Shown in pieces: positions 50,613 to 59,178 of a stretch of 64,000 nucleotides of DNA. Under the pieces are notes generated by a model. The model was not told the DNA's origin, ran no database searches, and worked only from the letters and a program-made list of their open reading frames with translations. Source of the DNA: Hyphomicrobium sp. (GTDB taxonomy: Bacteria > Pseudomonadota > Alphaproteobacteria > Rhizobiales > Hyphomicrobiaceae); NCBI GenBank assembly GCA_021732485.1, contig JAKFUV010000003.1:186001-250000 (forward strand), given 5' to 3'. The translations under genes were made by a program, and so were the position numbers. Positions within the stretch are counted from its first letter, which is position 1; every line of letters starts with the position of its first letter.

Positions 50613-51370
50613 GCGCGGTCTCCCAACTTCGTCGGTTTGAGCAAAGCTTCAGCGCGCAAGCCGAAGCGCCATTTGGCGCGGCTTTCCGGAATATCGCGCC
50701 GTTGTTCGATGCGGTCAGTCAACTGGCGTGGCACGCTGTCGGCATCGGCGTAGATGCGCGCATCGGACTGCCGGGGGATCAGCCAATAGTCTTTTTGCAA
50801 CTGCTTTTGCGTGTCTGTCTCGCCGGAGTCATAAAGAGTGAATGCGGCGGTTACGTCATCAGCACTTACTACACGCGGCGTCATCGGTAGCATCAGTACG
50901 TTCGCCTTGCGCCCAGCAAAAGGCGTGAACACAGGCGCTTTCAAAGCTGTTGCAATGTCACCGAAACCTGGCAGCAACGGCTGCGCGCCAGAGGCCCACA
51001 GCGCAATTGTGTAGTGCGACCCAGACCGCAGTTCGCGTCGTGATAAGATCGTGCGCAACTCGGTGTTGGCAACGGCAAGTTCGTCTGCGCGCGTCGCGAA
51101 ACGGCGGTTGCGACGGGCGGGCGGTACCTGCGTGGTGTGATAATCCGTCTGAACGGTGCCGGCACTATCCACGCGGACAGCGAACCCGAGTGACGCGGCC
51201 AACTCGTTCTGACGTGTTTCCTCAGTGCGCTCAATCCCGAGCGCACCGGCGATCAGGCCGAGAACTTGCGATTTACTCGGCCGGTCCCAGGTAGGCCGCC
51301 GCTCCCCAACCGCCACGGCGCCAAACGAGGCGAGTGGAGCAGCAAGCGTGAAGACGAGATACTCTTTCAT
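50609..51370 (-). CDS. cas5e: Cascade subunit Cas5e (CasD)
   Basis: A 253-residue RAMP protein that caps the crRNA 5' handle in Cascade. YLVFTLAAPLASFGAVAVGE at the N terminus, RPTWDRPSKSQVLGLIAGAL near 25 and DYHTTQVPPARRNRR near 79 are typical of Cas5 I-E. It starts 6 bases after cas7 and overlaps cas6e. Confidence 0.95.
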   Translation of the reverse strand: MKEYLVFTLAAPLASFGAVAVGERRPTWDRPSKSQVLGLIAGALGIERTEETRQNELAASLGFAVRVDSAGTVQTDYHTTQVPPARRNRRFATRADELAVANTELRTILSRRELRSGSHYTIALWASGAQPLLPGFGDIATALKAPVFTPFAGRKANVLMLPMTPRVVSADDVTAAFTLYDSGETDTQKQLQKDYWLIPRQSDARIYADADSVPRQLTDRIEQRRDIPESRAKWRFGLRAEALLKPTKLGDRA

Positions 51371-51375
51371 GGGGC

Positions 51376-52437
51376 TTATTCCGCTGCTGCAAAGGCAATT
51401 GCCTCAGCGAGCGAACCTTTGCCGGATGCAACATCCATGGTGTAGGCCACGCCATCGAAGCAGGGGCCGTAGGCATGGTTCATACCATCAGCGAGTTTGC
51501 CGAGTTCGGTGACCGACGCCGACAACAGGTCGTCACCACGCAAGGGCTTGAAGAACGCGGCGGCAAGGCTGCGTGGCTGCTGACTACCCTTTTCGATGCG
51601 CAGATGGCTGGCGCGCGACCGCGATGCGAAGCTCGCCTGCTTGCCAGTAGGCGATGCCGTGGCGAGGCCTTCGATCAAGCCAGCCAAGGCCTGTTCAGCG
51701 AGTTGTTTATTGCCACCGAGGTTTTTCAGCAGCAACGCACGGTCGACACACGTGTAGATGTAAAATACGCCCGACCCGAAGCCGAGTTCACCGATGAAGC
51801 CGGCGCCCGCATCTTCCGACGGCTTTTTCAGATCATCGACGGCGGTGTAGAAATCGTCCTCGACTTCGACGCGATGGGTGGTGATGGCGTGTGCGACTTG
51901 GACAGCGGCTTCTCGATTGAATTCTGGATTGTCGGCGAGCATGCGGCCGAACATGGCGATGTCGGCAGCGGTGTCACTCTTGCGCAAAATTGATTCAACG
52001 AGATCGCCCGACTTGTCCGGTAGCTTCTTGCCGCCAGCCACTGCGTCGGCCAAATCGAATACGGCTTTGCGCTCTTCGGGACCGACAAATGCCAGCTGCT
52101 CAATGTACGCCGGATTTGCATCGGTCGTGGCTTTCAGCTTACCGAACACTTCCGCCATCTTACGTGCAGTTTCCAGTGATGCTACGGCCGAAAGCCCCTT
52201 GGCGACGAGATGAGCGCAGATGTCGGCCCCAAGACGTTGGGTACGCTCGCCATGATGGCCCGCCAAGCGGGTGCGGAATGCTTCGCTCGTGCGAATGGCG
52301 CGCTTCAAAGCTTGTGACGAAATTCGCAGACGCTCAGCACCGCCAAATTTCGCTGTCTTCGGGCGGCCGGTGTCGTCGCGATTGAGGTTAGACGGGGCAT
52401 AGATCGTCAATGCGTGGATTTGGATGAAACGGCTCAT
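51376..52437 (-). CDS. cas7e: Cascade backbone Cas7e (CasC/Cse4)
   Basis: A 353-residue protein, six copies of which coat the spacer part of the crRNA and kink out every sixth base. The N-terminal FIQIHALTIYAPSNLNRDDT and PKTAKFGGAERLRISSQALK match CasC closely. The central GSGVFYIYTCVDRALLLKNL is also diagnostic. The frame opens at 52551, but the family start and the ATG at 52437, 4 bases after the cse2 stop, agree. Confidence 0.95.
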   Translation of the reverse strand: MSRFIQIHALTIYAPSNLNRDDTGRPKTAKFGGAERLRISSQALKRAIRTSEAFRTRLAGHHGERTQRLGADICAHLVAKGLSAVASLETARKMAEVFGKLKATTDANPAYIEQLAFVGPEERKAVFDLADAVAGGKKLPDKSGDLVESILRKSDTAADIAMFGRMLADNPEFNREAAVQVAHAITTHRVEVEDDFYTAVDDLKKPSEDAGAGFIGELGFGSGVFYIYTCVDRALLLKNLGGNKQLAEQALAGLIEGLATASPTGKQASFASRSRASHLRIEKGSQQPRSLAAAFFKPLRGDDLLSASVTELGKLADGMNHAYGPCFDGVAYTMDVASGKGSLAEAIAFAAAE

Positions 52438-52441
52438 TGGA

Positions 52442-53014
52442 TCAAACCTTCTCGGGTGCAGTGGTTTCGGTGGCGTCAATGTCCGGCGCGAAGAGACCCG
52501 CACCGTGGTATTCAAAGGCGAAACGTGTGCGGGCTTTGTCGCCTGCCCCATCGTCGGTCCAACTTAGAATGAGCTTTGCGAGATCGCGCACGTTGGCGGT
52601 GCGATCGAGCATGGCGACGACGCGGCGGAAGCTGGTCATGATCTCGTCGTCGGTGCGCGCCGCCATTAAGGCGCGGAAGCGGTTCGGTTTCAGCAGCGCG
52701 TCTTCGGGTTTGCCCTGTGGAGGGGCACCGATCGCAAGCGCGATTTTGCCGCCACCTTCTTTGCGCACATGGGCGAGAACTGCCGCCAAAGTGGCCGCGC
52801 GGCCCAAGTGCATATCATTGCGCGTTGAGAAGCCGAGCGCTTTGAACAGCTTGGCCGTTGCAGGCTCCATCGCCGCGTCGACCGGCGAACTGCAGCGCCG
52901 CAAACGCGCGAGGGCGGCGCGGTCACCGGGAAGTGTTTTACCTTCGATTTCGATGGGACCGAGGGTGCGCCACCATTTGTGGGCAGCGTCTGCCTGCGTT
53001 TTGAGATCGGTCAT
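52442..53014 (-). CDS. cse2: Cascade small subunit Cse2 (CasB)
   Basis: A 190-residue helical small subunit, two copies of which stabilise the R-loop. AAHKWWRTLGPIEIEGKTLP... then DRAALARLRRCSSPVDAAME and the C-terminal LAKLILSWTDDGAGDKARTR with FAFEYHGAG fit CasB. It overlaps the cse1 stop as ATGA. Confidence 0.93.
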   Translation of the reverse strand: MTDLKTQADAAHKWWRTLGPIEIEGKTLPGDRAALARLRRCSSPVDAAMEPATAKLFKALGFSTRNDMHLGRAATLAAVLAHVRKEGGGKIALAIGAPPQGKPEDALLKPNRFRALMAARTDDEIMTSFRRVVAMLDRTANVRDLAKLILSWTDDGAGDKARTRFAFEYHGAGLFAPDIDATETTAPEKV

Positions 53015-54693
53015 GCGGCCCTCCTGTCTTTTTTGTCTTTCTTCGGTTTGGTTTCCGGCAGTGGCAATGCGAGAGATTTGAACAGACTGATGCCGGCCTT
53101 GCCGTAGCCGGTCAGCGCCAGCATCAGCATCTTGCGCCCGTTGATGACATCGACGATGCGCTTGCTCTCGGCGCTGCCGATGGGAACGGTGTCATCAAAG
53201 ACGAGCAAGGCGTGTGTTCGGAGTTTCTGCAGCCAAACACCGCCGAGCTCTGTTCGAATGTCACCGTGCATGTCTTGCAGTTTGTCTTCGGGGACATCGA
53301 ATTGTTCGGCAGCATCAGTGAGCGTTGCGAAAAACGCTGCCTCAGTGTCGGCCCAGAAGCGATCCCGCACCGGATACAGCACCGAACTATCACTGTCTGC
53401 CTTCGCACCCTCGCCGTAGAGGCCAATTTTGACAGAAGTTGTCAGTTGGCTAGCAACAAGCTTAGCGGACTCAATCAGTTTTTCGGCTTGTTCCCGGATG
53501 AGCTGGTTGGCCGCGTCCGAACTGCCAACAATCAACGGCATCAACGCTTCGCCGAAATCGAGTGGTTTCATGTTGTCCATCGCGTAGCCAGCGACGAGGA
53601 GGCGTGCGTCCGACCAGACAACGGCATTCTTGCCGCGAAAAAAGCGCGCGCGGTGCTGGAACCTCTTCACGCAATCAGCAGGCAAGCGGCTGTTACCATC
53701 AGCGCCGATGGCAAATCCAAGCCACTCGCGATAGCCGACACGCGCCGACTGCAAGTGCACGGGCAGATATTCGAGATCGGCAGGTTTGACTTTGTAGTAG
53801 GGGCTGAGCGGGTGGCCTTTGCTCCAGCCCACGTAATTTGTGCCCCACGGGCGTGTCACGTAGCGAGTGACAATGACGTCGTCGACGATGCCGAGGAGGT
53901 CGCAGAGGCGCTTGTCCGCATTCCGCATGAAGTCGAGCCGGATACGCCGTGGCATACCGAAGAATGCTTGTGCAGGGTGCACGTTCGCTGGGGCTGTTTG
54001 ATCGCCGGATTTGTCTGACACCCGCGTGGGCATCAGCCATGGGAAAATGCGGCGCGCGTCCTCGGGCGTACCTGACATCTCATTCGGAACATTGGCCCAT
54101 AGCCGCTCCCAGAGCGTCGGTTCGCGGTCGCGAGGAGCGCCGGGTACAACCAACGTGGCCAAAGGCCCGCCGCCCCTCAACGACGTGCGATGCCCGGCAC
54201 CGCCCGATGGCGCACAGGTCTGCAGCGTTGCTAAAACGATGGCTGCACCTGCACGAGACAGAGTCTGGGTTTGGCCGCCCTTGACGAAGTGATCGGCATT
54301 ATCGCGCAAGGTGCTGACGCCGGGGGCATCAATCAGCAGACCGGAAATGGGACCGGCTTCTCCCTCGATCTCTTGGAGGTCTTGAAAGAAACGTGGGCTG
54401 TCGCCATCGAGAATGAGTGCTTGAGCGAATGGCGCGAAGGCCGCTTGCAGTTCGTCTTCGCTTGGCGGCGCGTTGAACCGCTCCAACCATTCGTCGTCAT
54501 CTTTCGGTCCGATAGCGACCGCCAACATGCCGATCAAAAACTCGGTCAGGCTGATGTCGCAGTCGGGCCGTCCTGTTGAGATGCGCAGAATGTCAGAGCG
54601 TGAAATATCGCAGAGGCGCACGAAGGCGCTTTTGCCTGACGTGAGGGCGACGTGGAGCCACGGCTGCTCGACGAGCGAAAATTGCTCTGGCAT
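53011..54693 (-). CDS. cse1: Cascade large subunit Cse1 (Cas8e/CasA)
   Basis: A 560-residue large subunit that reads the PAM and recruits Cas3. FSLVEQPWLHVALTSGKSAF at the N terminus, ISLTEFLIGMLAVAIGPKDD near 44, and WGTNYVGWSKGHPLSPYYKV near 282 are CasA landmarks. It is the first cas gene after the small HTH gene, with an 82-base gap. Codon use and strand match the rest of the locus. Confidence 0.95.
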   Translation of the reverse strand: MPEQFSLVEQPWLHVALTSGKSAFVRLCDISRSDILRISTGRPDCDISLTEFLIGMLAVAIGPKDDDEWLERFNAPPSEDELQAAFAPFAQALILDGDSPRFFQDLQEIEGEAGPISGLLIDAPGVSTLRDNADHFVKGGQTQTLSRAGAAIVLATLQTCAPSGGAGHRTSLRGGGPLATLVVPGAPRDREPTLWERLWANVPNEMSGTPEDARRIFPWLMPTRVSDKSGDQTAPANVHPAQAFFGMPRRIRLDFMRNADKRLCDLLGIVDDVIVTRYVTRPWGTNYVGWSKGHPLSPYYKVKPADLEYLPVHLQSARVGYREWLGFAIGADGNSRLPADCVKRFQHRARFFRGKNAVVWSDARLLVAGYAMDNMKPLDFGEALMPLIVGSSDAANQLIREQAEKLIESAKLVASQLTTSVKIGLYGEGAKADSDSSVLYPVRDRFWADTEAAFFATLTDAAEQFDVPEDKLQDMHGDIRTELGGVWLQKLRTHALLVFDDTVPIGSAESKRIVDVINGRKMLMLALTGYGKAGISLFKSLALPLPETKPKKDKKDRRAA

Positions 54694-54775
54694 GGTGTTA
54701 TATCCGAAGTTAGGAGAAAAATTTTGGAATCGCCGCCGCCCTGTCAGATGGACGACAGAGCGGCAGGAACAATCG

Positions 54776-55036
54776 TCAGTGGCTCTCGCCTACCGGTCGA
54801 GGTGGAAGCAGATCCAAAGGCGCAGCACGCACTTCTGCAAACTTTTGCCCTGTTGAAATCTCAGAAATGCGACCAGAGTTGACTCTAAAACGAGCCGCAA
54901 TGTCGGACTGCCGATCACCACGATCGAGCATGCCCTTCACCAATGCAGCGTCTTCGCCAGACAGTCGGCGTCCGCTGGATTTCGCTCTGCGTCGACGACG
55001 GGGCTGACTATTGGGCGTAGGTGTGCTATTTTCCAT
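54776..55036 (-). CDS. Small HTH DNA-binding protein in the cas operon
   Basis: An 86-residue basic protein. The N-terminal QPRRRRRAKSSGRRLSGED is highly basic. Residues about 26-66 form a compact helix-turn-helix: EDAALVKGMLDRGDRQSDIA then ARFRVNSGRISEISTGQKFA. It begins with ATG preceded by GAAGG 7 bases upstream. It is the first gene after the predicted cas operon promoter and 82 bases before cse1, so likely co-transcribed with Cascade. I recognise no named family; similar HTH segments occur in phage and plasmid proteins. I infer a local regulator, but it could also be a Cascade accessory or an anti-toxin-like protein. Confidence 0.7.
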   Translation of the reverse strand: MENSTPTPNSQPRRRRRAKSSGRRLSGEDAALVKGMLDRGDRQSDIAARFRVNSGRISEISTGQKFAEVRAAPLDLLPPRPVGESH

Positions 55037-55145
55037 AGGATGCCTTCGTTGTGGGGTCGCGCTCGGCCGCCAAGCATGATCGCGTTTCCGCAGTTGGTTT
55101 CATCATTCAGGCTCTGAAGGCAAATTGCTTTCGGAGCCTGAGCCC

Positions 55146-55174
55146 TTTTTAGTCTACAGTTTCGCAACAGTCAA
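55146..55174 (-). promoter_or_regulatory. Predicted promoter of HTH-cse1-cas2 operon
   Basis: Minus strand TTGACT (55174-55169), 17 bases, TAAAAA (55151-55146). Five of six and four of six consensus matches at ideal spacing. Expected start near 55139, about 100 bases before the HTH gene. It is the best sigma-70-type pair in the 266-base gap. Confidence 0.6.
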
Positions 55175-55204
55175 TCCCTCAATCACCCTAATAACTAAGT
55201 ACTT
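55170..55204 (-). promoter_or_regulatory. Putative Cascade operator: AAG motif plus partial match to the psi-spacer
   Basis: On the minus strand AAG (55204-55202) precedes TACTTAGTTATTAGGGTGA (from 55201). The guide predicted from the mini-array is TACTTCGTCATCAGGGTAA over the same 19 positions. Matches occur at 1-5, 7, 8, 10, 11, 13-17 and 19; mismatches fall at 6, 9, 12 and 18. Positions 6, 12 and 18 are the bases flipped out and unread in I-E Cascade. The 32-nt footprint reaches the -35 box. Confidence 0.6.
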
Positions 55205-55206
55205 AG
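55195..55206. repeat. 12-bp perfect palindrome CTAAGTACTTAG
   Basis: A perfect palindrome 21 bases upstream of the predicted -35. It contains the AAG and seed of the putative Cascade site and could equally be an operator for the adjacent HTH protein. Confidence 0.55.
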
Positions 55207-55213
55207 TTGTTTT

Positions 55214-55303
55214 CGTAGAAGCCCCGCGTTTGCGGGGAACGGGCCCAGCTAAGGGTTACCCTGATGACGAAGTACGGTTCAGCCCCGCGTTTGCAGGGAC
55301 CCT
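55214..55303 (-). CRISPR. Degenerate mini-CRISPR (2 psi-repeats, 1 spacer) between cas3 and the cas operon
   Basis: Two repeat-like units start at 55214 and 55275, exactly 61 bp apart, flanking a 32-nt spacer (55243-55274). On the minus strand the upstream psi-repeat (55303-55275) keeps the 5' handle CTGAACCG but has a damaged stem. The downstream one keeps the stem (GTTCCCCGC AAAC GCGGGGC) but loses the final handle. Both carry the same GTTTG-type loop change relative to the main array. A processed RNA would still have handle, guide and 3' hairpin. The unit starts at the cas3 stop codon. Confidence 0.8.
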
Positions 55304-57984
55304 CAGGTTGCAACGATGCGCAGCCCAATTTCGGGAGTGTATAGTGCTGAACGATTGTTTTTGTCCCGGTCAATGACTTGCCCGCACCAAGTATCGTTTT
55401 GCTTTTCAACGAGCAACAGCGGCTGATCCTGCTCCCACTCCGGCCAGTCAGCTTTGGCGAGGGTGATTAACTTGGCTAGCGTCGCGTCCGGCTCCAGCAC
55501 TCCAACAGCTTTGCGCTGACTGAGGCTGACTTCTGACAGCGCCCAGGACCGGCGGATATTTCTATCATCAGCGGTGCACCACGGCACGACGTGGTCGCCC
55601 TCGACCTTGCCCAGGCGGAAAACAGTCACCGGGTCGCCGAGCCGCGTTGGCGTCACGGTATCAGGCGCCCAGTTGACGTTGTTGCCGTCATAGCCGTTGT
55701 CGACCTTGAGTAGATTAGCGCCAGCGATTGAGAATGCCGCGAACTCGCGGCCCGTCGCTTTGTTTGACGCACGCCGCAACGGCTCTGGAACATCGTCCAA
55801 TGTGTCAGGTCCGTAAACGCTTTCGATGAGTGCGCGCACGCCGCCAGGTGTTTCGATGCAGCCCGTCTCACTCAGTGTTTTAGCACTGCGCCAGACCAAA
55901 CCGTGGTGGCCGTAAACGGCTGCGGCTCGCTTCGATACTTGTGCGTACCAGTTCTGATCTTCAACGATCTGCCAGTCAGGCGCGAACACAAGTAGTTCTG
56001 GCGCGTCGACTGGACGGCCCTTCCGATCCGTATGCCGCCACAACCGCCCCGCGCGCTGGATAATTAGGTCGACCGGTGCCAGATCGGTGATCATGGCATC
56101 CACGTCGTAGTCCAAAGACTGCTCCAGAATTTGTGTGCCGACCAACACGAAGCCCTGTCTCTTGGTGGTATCGCTATTGCGCCCCAGCGTCTCACGGACG
56201 TGCTTCTCGATGTCCAAGCGGTCGCCCATTGCGAAACGCGCATGCAACAAAACGGGAGAAAGTGCCATCGCCTGCAATGCTCCTGCAGCCTCGATGGCGT
56301 CGTCGACAGAATTGCGGATCCACGCGACGGCCGCGCCACGCGACGCCATCTCGCTCACATGCGCGAGCGCAGCATCAATCGATCCAACCGCGCGCACGGC
56401 CAAGTTCCGATAACGATCCTCACGAGTTTCAACAGGCGTTGCCGTCACGCTATCCGCCGATACTGTAGTAACCAGTGGGTAGTTGCTCACAGCCTCAATC
56501 TTCGGCTTGGCGCCAAGGCCTTTGGCGAATGCACGTGCCAGCGCCTCGCGTTGCTGTGCGGGCAGCGTCGCTGAGAGAATAATTGCAGATCCGCCAAGTG
56601 CCGCATGGAATTCCAGAAGGCGCTCAAGTTCGCGGCCCATATAGGCGTCATAGGCATGAGCCTCATCGACGATCAAAACCCGGTCAGCGAGACCCCACAG
56701 CCGTAAGGCCTGATGTTTAACGGGAAGTGCGCCAAGAAATGCCTGGTCAATCGTGCCCACTCCAACGTGAGCCAGAAACGCGCGTCGCCGGTCATCGGCA
56801 ATCCAAGTGGCACACACCGCACTTGAGGCGTCGCCCTGGGCTTCACCGTCAGTCTCGCTTACTGCCGTCGTACCATGCGCTAAGATCGACGCCTGGAAAC
56901 CTGCATGAAGCCCGCGACGCCCATGTGCGAGTACGAGTGACGGTTGCGCAGTCTCCGCAAACATGCGGCGATAACCGTCCCCCAGCCGATCAAACATCGC
57001 ATTGGCGGTTGCCATCGTTGGCAGCGCGAAAAACAACCCGGCGGCGCGGTCAGCGCCGATAAAGCGCGCAGCGAGCAGCAGCGCAGCTTCAGTCTTGCCA
57101 CTCCCGGTCACGTCCTCAACAATCGCGAGCAATGGGCCATCTGGCAGCGCCATACTGCTAAGTTGATTTTGCAGCGGGCTCGGAGCTGTGATTGCCGGAA
57201 AGAGTTTTAGTGACGAACAATCAGATGTTGCAGCAACAGGGCTTATACCGGCAGCGGATATAGCCTTCACCGCTTGCTTGCGGGCGTAATCCCAATAGGT
57301 TTCGAAGTCCAGGGTTGGCGCGCAATAGCAAAAGAACTCGCGGTTTGACCCAATCCAGTCGGCGAGGTTGGTCAACCCGGCCAGACTCCACGATAAAGCA
57401 GCAAGCTTTGCGCGATCGGGCTTGCCGATCAGCTCGAAGGGCCCAAAGAGTTTTGCTGCCGCTTGGGCGAACTCAAGAGCCGCTGAAATGCCAGCCTTCC
57501 TGATTCCCGAAATAGTTACAGTGTTACCACCACTGTCAACGGGCCGCCCGTGGTGTCCAGCAACTGGCGCCCATAACGCATCAAATTCAAAAATCCAACT
57601 CGAGGTATCAAGTGCGGGTGCAAACAACGTCTGGAAGTCGAGCTTTTCACGAAGATCGAAGGCGGTTTGCGTGTGATGCGGACCGGCGTCATTTCGGATT
57701 GGCCCAAGCACTGAAGTAGGCCATGCATCAGGCACTTTGCATTGGAATGCTTCGGCAAATTTTCCAATGTCATGCAAAGCGATCAAGGCGACGAATACTT
57801 GCCTGGCATTGTCGTTTGAAGTGCCGAGCAGTCCAGCCATGTGAGCCAGCCGCCTCGGGTTTGAAGCGAGCAACGTGTCTGCAGCTGCGGCAACGTCCAA
57901 GCCATGATAGGCAACGGGGTGAAAAGCGGCTTCACCTTCACACGGAGCGCCGGCTTTCCCCCAAAAATTTAGAAATTCATTCAC
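55303..57984 (-). CDS. cas3: CRISPR-associated nuclease-helicase Cas3
   Basis: An 893-residue HD nuclease/SF2 helicase recruited by Cascade to degrade targets. The HD domain has YHGLDVAAA (His27) and the metal pair His71-Asp72 in IALHDIGKFAEAF. The helicase has Walker A VTGSGKTEA near 292-300, DEAH at 440-443, AIILSATLPAQQREALARAF, and motif VI QRAGRLWRH near 675. The frame opens at 58107, but residues before the GTG at 57984 do not resemble Cas3. That GTG (reading VNEFLNFWGKAGAPCEGEAA) fits the family start and follows GGTGAG. It is separated from the rest of the cas operon by 266 bases holding the mini-CRISPR and a promoter. Confidence 0.95.
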   Translation of the reverse strand: MNEFLNFWGKAGAPCEGEAAFHPVAYHGLDVAAAADTLLASNPRRLAHMAGLLGTSNDNARQVFVALIALHDIGKFAEAFQCKVPDAWPTSVLGPIRNDAGPHHTQTAFDLREKLDFQTLFAPALDTSSWIFEFDALWAPVAGHHGRPVDSGGNTVTISGIRKAGISAALEFAQAAAKLFGPFELIGKPDRAKLAALSWSLAGLTNLADWIGSNREFFCYCAPTLDFETYWDYARKQAVKAISAAGISPVAATSDCSSLKLFPAITAPSPLQNQLSSMALPDGPLLAIVEDVTGSGKTEAALLLAARFIGADRAAGLFFALPTMATANAMFDRLGDGYRRMFAETAQPSLVLAHGRRGLHAGFQASILAHGTTAVSETDGEAQGDASSAVCATWIADDRRRAFLAHVGVGTIDQAFLGALPVKHQALRLWGLADRVLIVDEAHAYDAYMGRELERLLEFHAALGGSAIILSATLPAQQREALARAFAKGLGAKPKIEAVSNYPLVTTVSADSVTATPVETREDRYRNLAVRAVGSIDAALAHVSEMASRGAAVAWIRNSVDDAIEAAGALQAMALSPVLLHARFAMGDRLDIEKHVRETLGRNSDTTKRQGFVLVGTQILEQSLDYDVDAMITDLAPVDLIIQRAGRLWRHTDRKGRPVDAPELLVFAPDWQIVEDQNWYAQVSKRAAAVYGHHGLVWRSAKTLSETGCIETPGGVRALIESVYGPDTLDDVPEPLRRASNKATGREFAAFSIAGANLLKVDNGYDGNNVNWAPDTVTPTRLGDPVTVFRLGKVEGDHVVPWCTADDRNIRRSWALSEVSLSQRKAVGVLEPDATLAKLITLAKADWPEWEQDQPLLLVEKQNDTWCGQVIDRDKNNRSALYTPEIGLRIVAT

Positions 57985-58110
57985 GACGTGCTCACCGTAT
58001 AAGCAGCGACCTCCCACTCTGCAGGCAAATCTACTCGTTCTTGAGTTACAACTGACAGAAATATTGTATAAAACCCCGTACTTTGTTTCGCCGTTTAGGG
58101 GGACCACCGC

Positions 58111-58185
58111 GCCATCATTGCCGGCGACTTTAGTGGCGACGGCCTAACTGATTATGATGCCAATCTGAAAAGCCTCTCTGCTTGA
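58111..58185 (+). pseudogene. FG-GAP/VCBS repeat relic
   Basis: The plus strand reads IIAGDFSGDGLTDYDANLKS before a TGA at 58183. The GDFSGDGLTDY core is an FG-GAP calcium-binding repeat like those in the large gene at 61262. No start or rest of the gene is present. Confidence 0.6.
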
Positions 58186-58492
58186 CCCGACGGTCAATTC
58201 GTCGGCCCCCAAGTGCTTGACAGCAAGAACGTCAATTGCGGACATGCACCGCACCAGCTCCACACGCGACTATTCCGCTCGGCGGCGACTTCCGCAATGT
58301 ATGCATATATTTTGCCATGACCCAGCCGCCAATTCGGTTTTGCAAATGGTGACACCGTGAGTTTCCATAACAAAAATTAAGCGGACGGATTGGTGCGCAT
58401 GTGTACAACTATAACCAATCCTCGACTGCTACTGCTCTGGATCATCGCTTGTAAGTTGCGCGACACTTTCAAAGACGAAGACGTCGCTTATC
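58186..58492. other. Non-coding debris between FG-GAP and RHS relics
   Basis: About 300 bases with no supportable gene. Likely remnants of the same RHS-type element. Confidence 0.3.
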
Positions 58493-58872
58493 TTATGCAG
58501 CTGGCGCTGGACGCTGCGGGTTGCGATCCGGCTCTGCAAGAGTACCGGGCTTAAGTATCTTCGATGCATGGCCTGAATATGCACAAAAGAATGTCGCAAT
58601 ATCCAAGACGGCAGCTTTTGCGGATGCTGCGGTCGCGCCGGTGCTGTTCAGCTCGGCGATGATATTGCCGAACTGATCGTGGATGAGGTGCGTCGTGCCG
58701 TCGGCTGCGCCGGAGTTGGTGGCGACCCGCGTGATCAGCTGCTCCATGCCGTTGTACGTGTAAGTGCCGACCAGCGTCACACCAGCAGACACCGTCTTTA
58801 GCCGGTTGGCGTTGTTATAGGTGTAGGCGTATGTCGTGCCGGAGCGCGCGTCGGAGAGCAGGTTGCCGGCGA
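58493..58872 (-). pseudogene. RHS-repeat fragment, copy of 60431-60667 region
   Basis: The minus strand reads NLLSDARSGTTYAYTYNNAN then RLKTVSAGVTLVGTYTYNGM and HDQFGNIIAELNSTGAT, all RHS/YD repeats. TAATAG stops precede it in frame. The DNA from about 58632 to 58870 is nearly identical to about 60431-60667. After STGAT the frame departs into unrelated sequence (AASAKAAVLDIATFF) and ends. An orphan RHS fragment with a foreign tail. Confidence 0.75.
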
Positions 58873-58887
58873 GCTATTACACTTTGC

Positions 58888-59178
58888 TCAGCAGCTGCTG
58901 ATCGTGAAAGTTACAAAAAAGCAGTCGTTTTTTTGTTCGAGAGCCCACTGATAAGCTGGATCTTCAGCACCTATTCCAATTGCTGCGAGAGCAGAGCCTA
59001 TCCGCATGATGTCAGTAAATGCTAAACGACGATCCTCCTTCAATGCTTTCAGTGAGCGATACAACGCGTCTGTATGTGGGTAGGAACTGGTAGTGAGCAG
59101 TACAAAATTCTCTCTCGCAGCCACCGCCACTTTAGCAGATTCAAAACATGAAAGCTCATCGAGTATTATACGCTTCAA
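58888..59178 (-). CDS. Small hypothetical protein beside RHS fragment
   Basis: A 96-residue frame with a TTG start. It has helix-rich content (TDALYRSLKALKEDRRLAFT, DIMRIGSALAAIGIGAEDPA) and no signal peptide. No family is recognised. Position among RHS fragments suggests a former immunity gene of a polymorphic toxin. Moderate to low support that it is expressed. Confidence 0.4.
   Translation of the reverse strand: MKRIILDELSCFESAKVAVAARENFVLLTTSSYPHTDALYRSLKALKEDRRLAFTDIMRIGSALAAIGIGAEDPAYQWALEQKNDCFFVTFTISSC

Noticed and set aside
55338..55366. Dedicated promoter for the mini-CRISPR inside the cas3 3' end (GGGACA-N18-TATACA)
   Set aside because: Both boxes are only 4/6 matches with non-ideal spacing; read-through from cas3 explains transcription equally well.
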